Of a stretch of 64,000 bases of DNA, positions 59,409-64,000 are shown one piece after another (within the stretch, counting starts at the first letter, position 1; each line of letters opens with the position of its first letter). Made by a program: the position numbers and the translations under genes. The DNA comes from Carallia brachiata (Eukaryota > Streptophyta > Magnoliopsida > Malpighiales > Rhizophoraceae). The stretch spans positions 5,660,760 to 5,724,759 of the forward strand of contig JADCRB010000046.1 of assembly GCA_021464245.1 (NCBI GenBank), given 5' to 3'. Under the pieces are notes generated by a model. That model searched no databases, was not told the origin of the DNA, and was given only the letters and a program-made list of their open reading frames with translations.

Positions 59409-59857
59409 AATAAAGGACTCCTTCTAAGCTGATAATTATAATCTTTTTAGACGTCATTTTATTTAAGTAGTACTAAAGTAATAATAAGTTTCATTTAATA
59501 ATATTTTTATTTTTTAAGGAGTTGATGTAATTGAAAGAAGAGACGTTTAATTGAAAATTTTAAGGTTTAAAATCTATTTTTTTTTTTATAATCTCTCATC
59601 CCAACTATTGGACTCCCAATTCCCAAAAAAACAAAAAAGACAATTTATATGTTTTTCTTAGAAAACTTTACTTATTTTGAAGCTTCAAATTTTTTGTTGG
59701 GAAAGAAAATGATGTAGGTTGCTAAAAGCTTTTTGCCATGACTCTCATATAAATCTACTTGGAATTGGAATCCTTTCAATTCTATCTTTAAATTTGGCTT
59801 TAGATTCTACCGTAAAAAATAAGCCAAGTTGCCGGAACTATGTAGAATCATGAGAAT

Positions 59858-60682
59858 ATTTTTTTTTTTTGAACAAAAAAAAGGATATTTTATTAGTAAG
59901 ACCTTTACATAGATCCCCCAAATATAGAAGCCACATTATAAGGAGACAGCCAAGCCACCATCTCTAAACAAGCATAGCCCAACCCAAGTACAATCTAAGC
60001 CTAAGATCCAACAGTATCTAAGCGGCCTTAAGTCCAGACTCGAGCCCATAGCCTGGGTAAGAAAGAAACCCGCTTGGAATAGAATCAAGGGTTGGGAGCC
60101 GCTGGCTCCCAAACCCACCGCCACCCCACGACAACGAGACCCCAAACTGGGGAAAGTGGCAAGCTTTGCAAAGCCGTCAACGTCAAAACTCTGGCAATCA
60201 GCTAGGTGTAGACCAAACATGCCAAAGCGCATAGACAACACGCGACTACAGTAAGGCAGCTGTTGAGCCTGAAGAAGCTAGACGTAGGAAGGCAGAACAA
60301 AAGCAGTGGCCAGCGACTGAGCAAAACGTAGAGGCAGCGCGAGCAAGCTGTAAAGGACTCTCAACCAAAAACATCACCCCTCCCCCTCTCGCAAAGGCGG
60401 GGGAGATCATCAGAGTTGCCAAAAAGCAAGCCTACGAACAGCAACCACCAGCCAAACGGAACGGCGAAACCACCAAACAACCCCGAAGAGTTGAGACCAC
60501 CACCAAAAGGACAAAACCCCACGAAACCCACAAAGGGGTAGAACACTCACACCGGAGCAGACATCCTCAGGCGAAGCAGAAGCCGGCCAAGGAATAGAAA
60601 ACCAGCGAAGAGAGAAAAAAAACATTTTCGGCGCACGTAAGCAATAACATGCGCACCATAACAGCTTCTTTCTATGTTTATC
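59858..60682 (-). mobile_element. Retroposon family R, copy B (~0.82 kb, poly(A)-tailed)
   Basis: Flanked by AGAATCATGAGAAT (59844-59857) and AGAATCATGAAAT (60683-60695). Copy 1 of the duplication has the empty site AGAATCATGAGAATATG near 40892, which proves insertion. A poly(T) run at the left is the minus-strand tail. It carries the GC-rich stem CTCCCCC (60380-60386) with GGGGGAG (60399-60405), at the same place as the stem of copy A. Two minus frames of 101 and 71 codons are Gly/Trp/Phe-rich without recognisable domains. The better-preserved tail suggests B is younger than A. Confidence 0.8.
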
Positions 60683-62549
60683 AGAATCATGAAATTAATT
60701 ATGTGCCTTTACGCAAGTATAAATTCATATGATCACATAATTGATTCAAAATTGGACCTATTATTACAAAATCCTTTTAACTTCTAGTTCCTTTTTTCTC
60801 CTTCGGTTAGGAAGCACAATCATAAAAAAGAAAAGGCCCACTTGTTTCGAACATCATTTCGTAAATCTGTGTAATTTAACTTCTTGAAATGGTTCGTCAA
60901 ATTTGCGTCTCAAACTTAGCTTCTTGTCCAGTCCAATTGACGAAAACTGTCGGAACATGTGTCATGCCAGACCTCAGGTATCTAATCTCAAATTCACTCA
61001 ATTTCACCCAATCCTTTTTTTAACTAGGAAAGTGCTTCGAAAATATCTTGATTACGGTATATGTAGGCTTAAGTTAAAGTAAATTTTATTTGAATACTTT
61101 ATTTAATTATCTTTATAAGAGTAAACTGCTCAAGTACAAATAGATTTGAGTGGATTTTCTTCGCATCCAACTATTAAGTTGAGGAATCTTAAACCTATTA
61201 CTACACTCTCAATAAAAAATGCCAAAATCACAAGAATGAGTGCCAGTGCGAAGGCTTAACTCAGATCCATACAAAAGTAGTTAAGTTGAATTATTATCAA
61301 ACTATCATTTAAGATAATTTAATGTCACCAAATTAGTCCAACATGTTTCGCATTTTGATAGTTTTTGTCAGTAAAACCAATTTTCTTTTATGATAGACTA
61401 AATTTTAGAAAAAAAAATTTTGAAACATTGTTCTTTGTTGTTGAGACGTCAGACAAAATTTATCAAAACTCGAAAAGTCTAGAAATATTTGTCTGTTAAA
61501 TATTATTATGATCACATCCCTCCTCGTCTCTCCTGCTTCAATTTTTTTCCCCAAAAAGCTAGAAAATCAATAAATGCTCATAACATGGATAACCTACATT
61601 TTTTGTTTGTACTGGTGGTGGTTGTTCGAAGTTGAGCCCAGCTACAATTATTTAACTTTGGTGGTTCAGACACGTAGCAATCTATGTATTCATCATTTTG
61701 AGTATGCACAAGGGGATCATTTGAGGTATGGGAAATAATATTTTTTTCGTTTATTTTTGAAAATTAATTTACATGTCTTAGTGCTAAAAGAAATTTTTTA
61801 TTAACTTATAATTTTGTAAGGCTTTTTAGTATGCAAAATAGAACAAATATGCTTCACTATTATTGGTGCCAGCAAAAGAAGCAAAAGAAAACTGTATTCT
61901 GTTTGATAATTTCCTGGTTGAAAATGAACCATAATTGAGTTTGGTATGCTTGGGAGATTCCAAAAAGAACAAATGAAAAAAGGTTCGCAATTGTCGTCAT
62001 CAACTACTAAATTCCAATGCTGCTGGACATTCCATTTCTAGTTCGTGCGCAGCTAGCCCATCAATTGCCTTTCTCTAAATGAAAGTTAAGTAATTTCATT
62101 TAGGTGGTTTCAAAATAACAATAATTGATATATTTTATTAAATGATTAATTTATTAAAAAAAATATAAATGAAACAAATGAAATTATATAATTAATTACA
62201 TGTTACTACCAATTTAAAGTTATTTAGTGTTACTTTTTCTCGAAAGAGTTCCTTAAGCAATTTTACTTACTACTTTTTAAGCAGTTATTTTTGTGGGGGA
62301 GCCTTCAATAAGATCAATTAATTAAGGTCCACAGTCTCATTTAAGCGATTGCTATGTCAACATCTGAACCAGACCTAGCCGCCACTATGGTGGATCCCGA
62401 AAGCAAGATGTCGTCCTGTTCTGATAATTGTTAGCCTGTATATTTACATAAGTTGTCCTCGAATTGTAAAGAATGCAAAAGAAAGGTAATGTAAAGATAC
62501 AAGCATTGAAATATCGAGTACAATATCATAGAAGAGATGGACAATAAAA

Positions 62550-62701
62550 CTTTTTTTTTTAAGTATATTAAGAGGTCCATTAGATAATAGGGATTAGCTC
62601 TTTCTTATCATGAAGTTCACACTCTCTCTTCTTATAATTAAGATTCAAAATTTCTGTAATAAAAATTTAAATTTTAATTATTAAAATATCTCTTAAGGCA
62701 C
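62550..62701 (-). mobile_element. ~152-bp SINE-like retroposon, copy 4
   Basis: Flanked by ACAATAAAA (62541-62549 and 62702-62710); the collinear place near 42890 in copy 1 lacks it. The minus strand reads TTAAGAGATATTTTAATAAT...TCTAATGGACCTCTTAATATA plus A-tail. Confidence 0.7.
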
Positions 62702-63802
62702 ACAATAAAATTTTTTGGAACCACACAACTATTGGTAATTACACCTTCCAACAACTACAACTTTAAAATTCTTGAACATTAAAAACAGGGCTTGTGGGTA
62801 AGATAAAATAAAAGAGCTCTATATATATGCCCCATCATTCAGGGAAATAGGCATATAAACAAGTGAATCACCACAGGAGATTTCTCAGGATTTGTCAACA
62901 TAGAAGGGGGACATTAACTTAGTGTATGCAGATCAGTAGGAGATCGAATGAATGGAGAGCACCATGCCCGTCTTAGCCTATATGGATTGGACCATACTTG
63001 CAGAATTATGTGTACACTACCATATCACTGATGAAGAATTATGGATGTATATGTTTTTAATTACAGAAAAATTTTGTGGGCACATAATTATGATAATACA
63101 GTAAATACATAGTGATCTGAATCATAAAAAGTGTACTGAATTTAAAAAATAAAAAAGATAAATTATTAAATAATTTTAAATTAGCTATCTAACTCATGCA
63201 TAATTTACTAAACGTATATACATGATTTTACTCTTTTAATTAATATGTTATCTACTGTCGAGTAGCACAAGAGGCCATTCAAAATATTTAAAACCGCCAA
63301 CTTGTCCAACATCCGCGGGTTTTTGGAAAATTCTGTCTGCCTCATGCTCCACTGCACTGATCTTGGAAAATCACATCACAGTTTCTAGGTCCCATTTCAA
63401 AATTTCACACGCTCTTTAGACTTTTTTTTTTTTTTCATAAACTTTTTTTACTGTATATTTAATTAATCGGATTCCGATACTTTGATTTAATTTATCTAAA
63501 TTCAATTCGATTCAATTCATATTAATTGCAAAAATCAATGACCCGTTACTCAAAATATATGAAATGAAAATAACACATATTCAGAATAACATGAAATTTG
63601 ATTGACCAAAATAACTTGAATTTCAATAATCCAAAATCAAAAACAAAACTTGAAAGAATCAAAATTTAATACATCTGAAATTTAATATTATTAAAATAAA
63701 CTTGAAATTTAAATGAACTGAAATTTGAAAGTACCTGATCTAAATCCAACATGCAAGGTAAATATCATACATCAATTTGTAGACAACCTTCTCACCGATT
63801 TA

Positions 63803-63889
63803 ATTTTTTTTTTTTTTTTTAGTTGGCAAAATAGATTTGGAGGGGTGGCACCCAACCCAGACTCGTGAGAAAAAATTGCGCCCGCGTCT
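63803..63889 (-). mobile_element. 87-bp poly(A)-type insertion in duplication copy 2
   Basis: Flanked by CCGATTTA (63795-63802 and 63890-63897); copy 1 has the uninterrupted site CACCGATTTAGTTATAATT near 44546. It starts with ~18 T and then AGTTGGCAAAATAGATTTGG. A related start (poly(T) then AGTCAAATTGGAGGG) is at 21631-21655. Probably a 5'-truncated LINE end. Confidence 0.75.
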
Positions 63890-64000
63890 CCGATTTAGTT
63901 ATTAATACTTCGTTCAAGTGAAGGTTCTGAAAATTTACAATGGATATCTCATTGTGGTCTGGACTCTGGGTCAGCTTTAAATTTATTAGAGGGATGACAC

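Larger units (their letters stand above)
58583..64000 (+). repeat. Segmental duplication, copy 2 (runs off the window)
   Basis: Collinear with 39843-44898. It starts at CCGGTTCACC inside the DELLA coding sequence and keeps the 3' UTR and downstream order to the window edge (GAGGGATGACAC). It is longer because it gained insertions at 59300, 59858, 62550 and 63803. The breakpoint on the left is sharp, joined to unrelated DNA (GGGCTGCAAACAAG). Confidence 0.93.

Overview
The window is nuclear DNA from a flowering plant, most likely a woody eudicot. It has a plant NLR resistance gene, a DELLA gibberellin-response regulator, a ten-exon plant TMEM214 gene with GT-AG introns, very AT-rich intergenic DNA and many plant retroelements and MITEs. 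I cannot name the species. I saw no bacterial operons, CRISPR arrays, rRNA or convincing tRNA genes.

Layout. 1-2.2 kb: 3' part of a CC-NB-ARC-LRR gene (MHD motif plus the LRR domain) that runs off the left edge. 3.9-4.8 kb: decayed divinyl reductase (DVR) pseudogene. 6.0-9.0 kb: a Tourist-like MITE and a fragment of a Ty1-copia element. 9.5 kb: a small 88-residue gene of unknown function. 11.2-15.4 kb, minus strand: complete TMEM214-like gene (596 aa). 15.4-29 kb: AT-rich intergenic DNA holding several MITEs, a SINE copy and tandem duplications. 29.2-34.3 kb, minus strand: full-length but decayed copia element with about 12% LTR divergence. 35.2-35.9 kb: copy A of an ~0.8 kb poly(A)-tailed retroposon. 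38.4-40.2 kb: intact, intronless DELLA gene (611 aa). 46.5-52.0 kb: copy C of the retroposon, split by a copia element with identical LTRs, a 5-bp target duplication and one intact 1390-codon gag-pol. 58.6-64 kb: a second copy of the DELLA 3' end plus at least 5 kb of its downstream DNA; its DELLA part is a pseudogene fragment.

The most informative structure is the pair of duplicated segments (39.8-44.9 kb and 58.6-64.0 kb). Each copy serves as the empty-site control for insertions in the other. This exposes precise poly(A)-tailed insertions with target-site duplications (at 59300, 59858, 62550 and 63803), a 22-bp insertion with a 16-bp duplication (42388), a hairpin MITE (43022) and a local tandem duplication (44346). 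Similar tiny poly(A) insertions with long target duplications occur at 24931 and 37829. Together they suggest an active LINE machinery that mobilises a ~0.8 kb non-autonomous family, a ~150-bp SINE-like family and extreme 5'-truncated products.

The host genes (NLR, TMEM214, DELLA) show no shared pathway; they are ordinary neighbours in a repeat-rich region. All homology statements come from recognising motifs by eye, and no database search was run.
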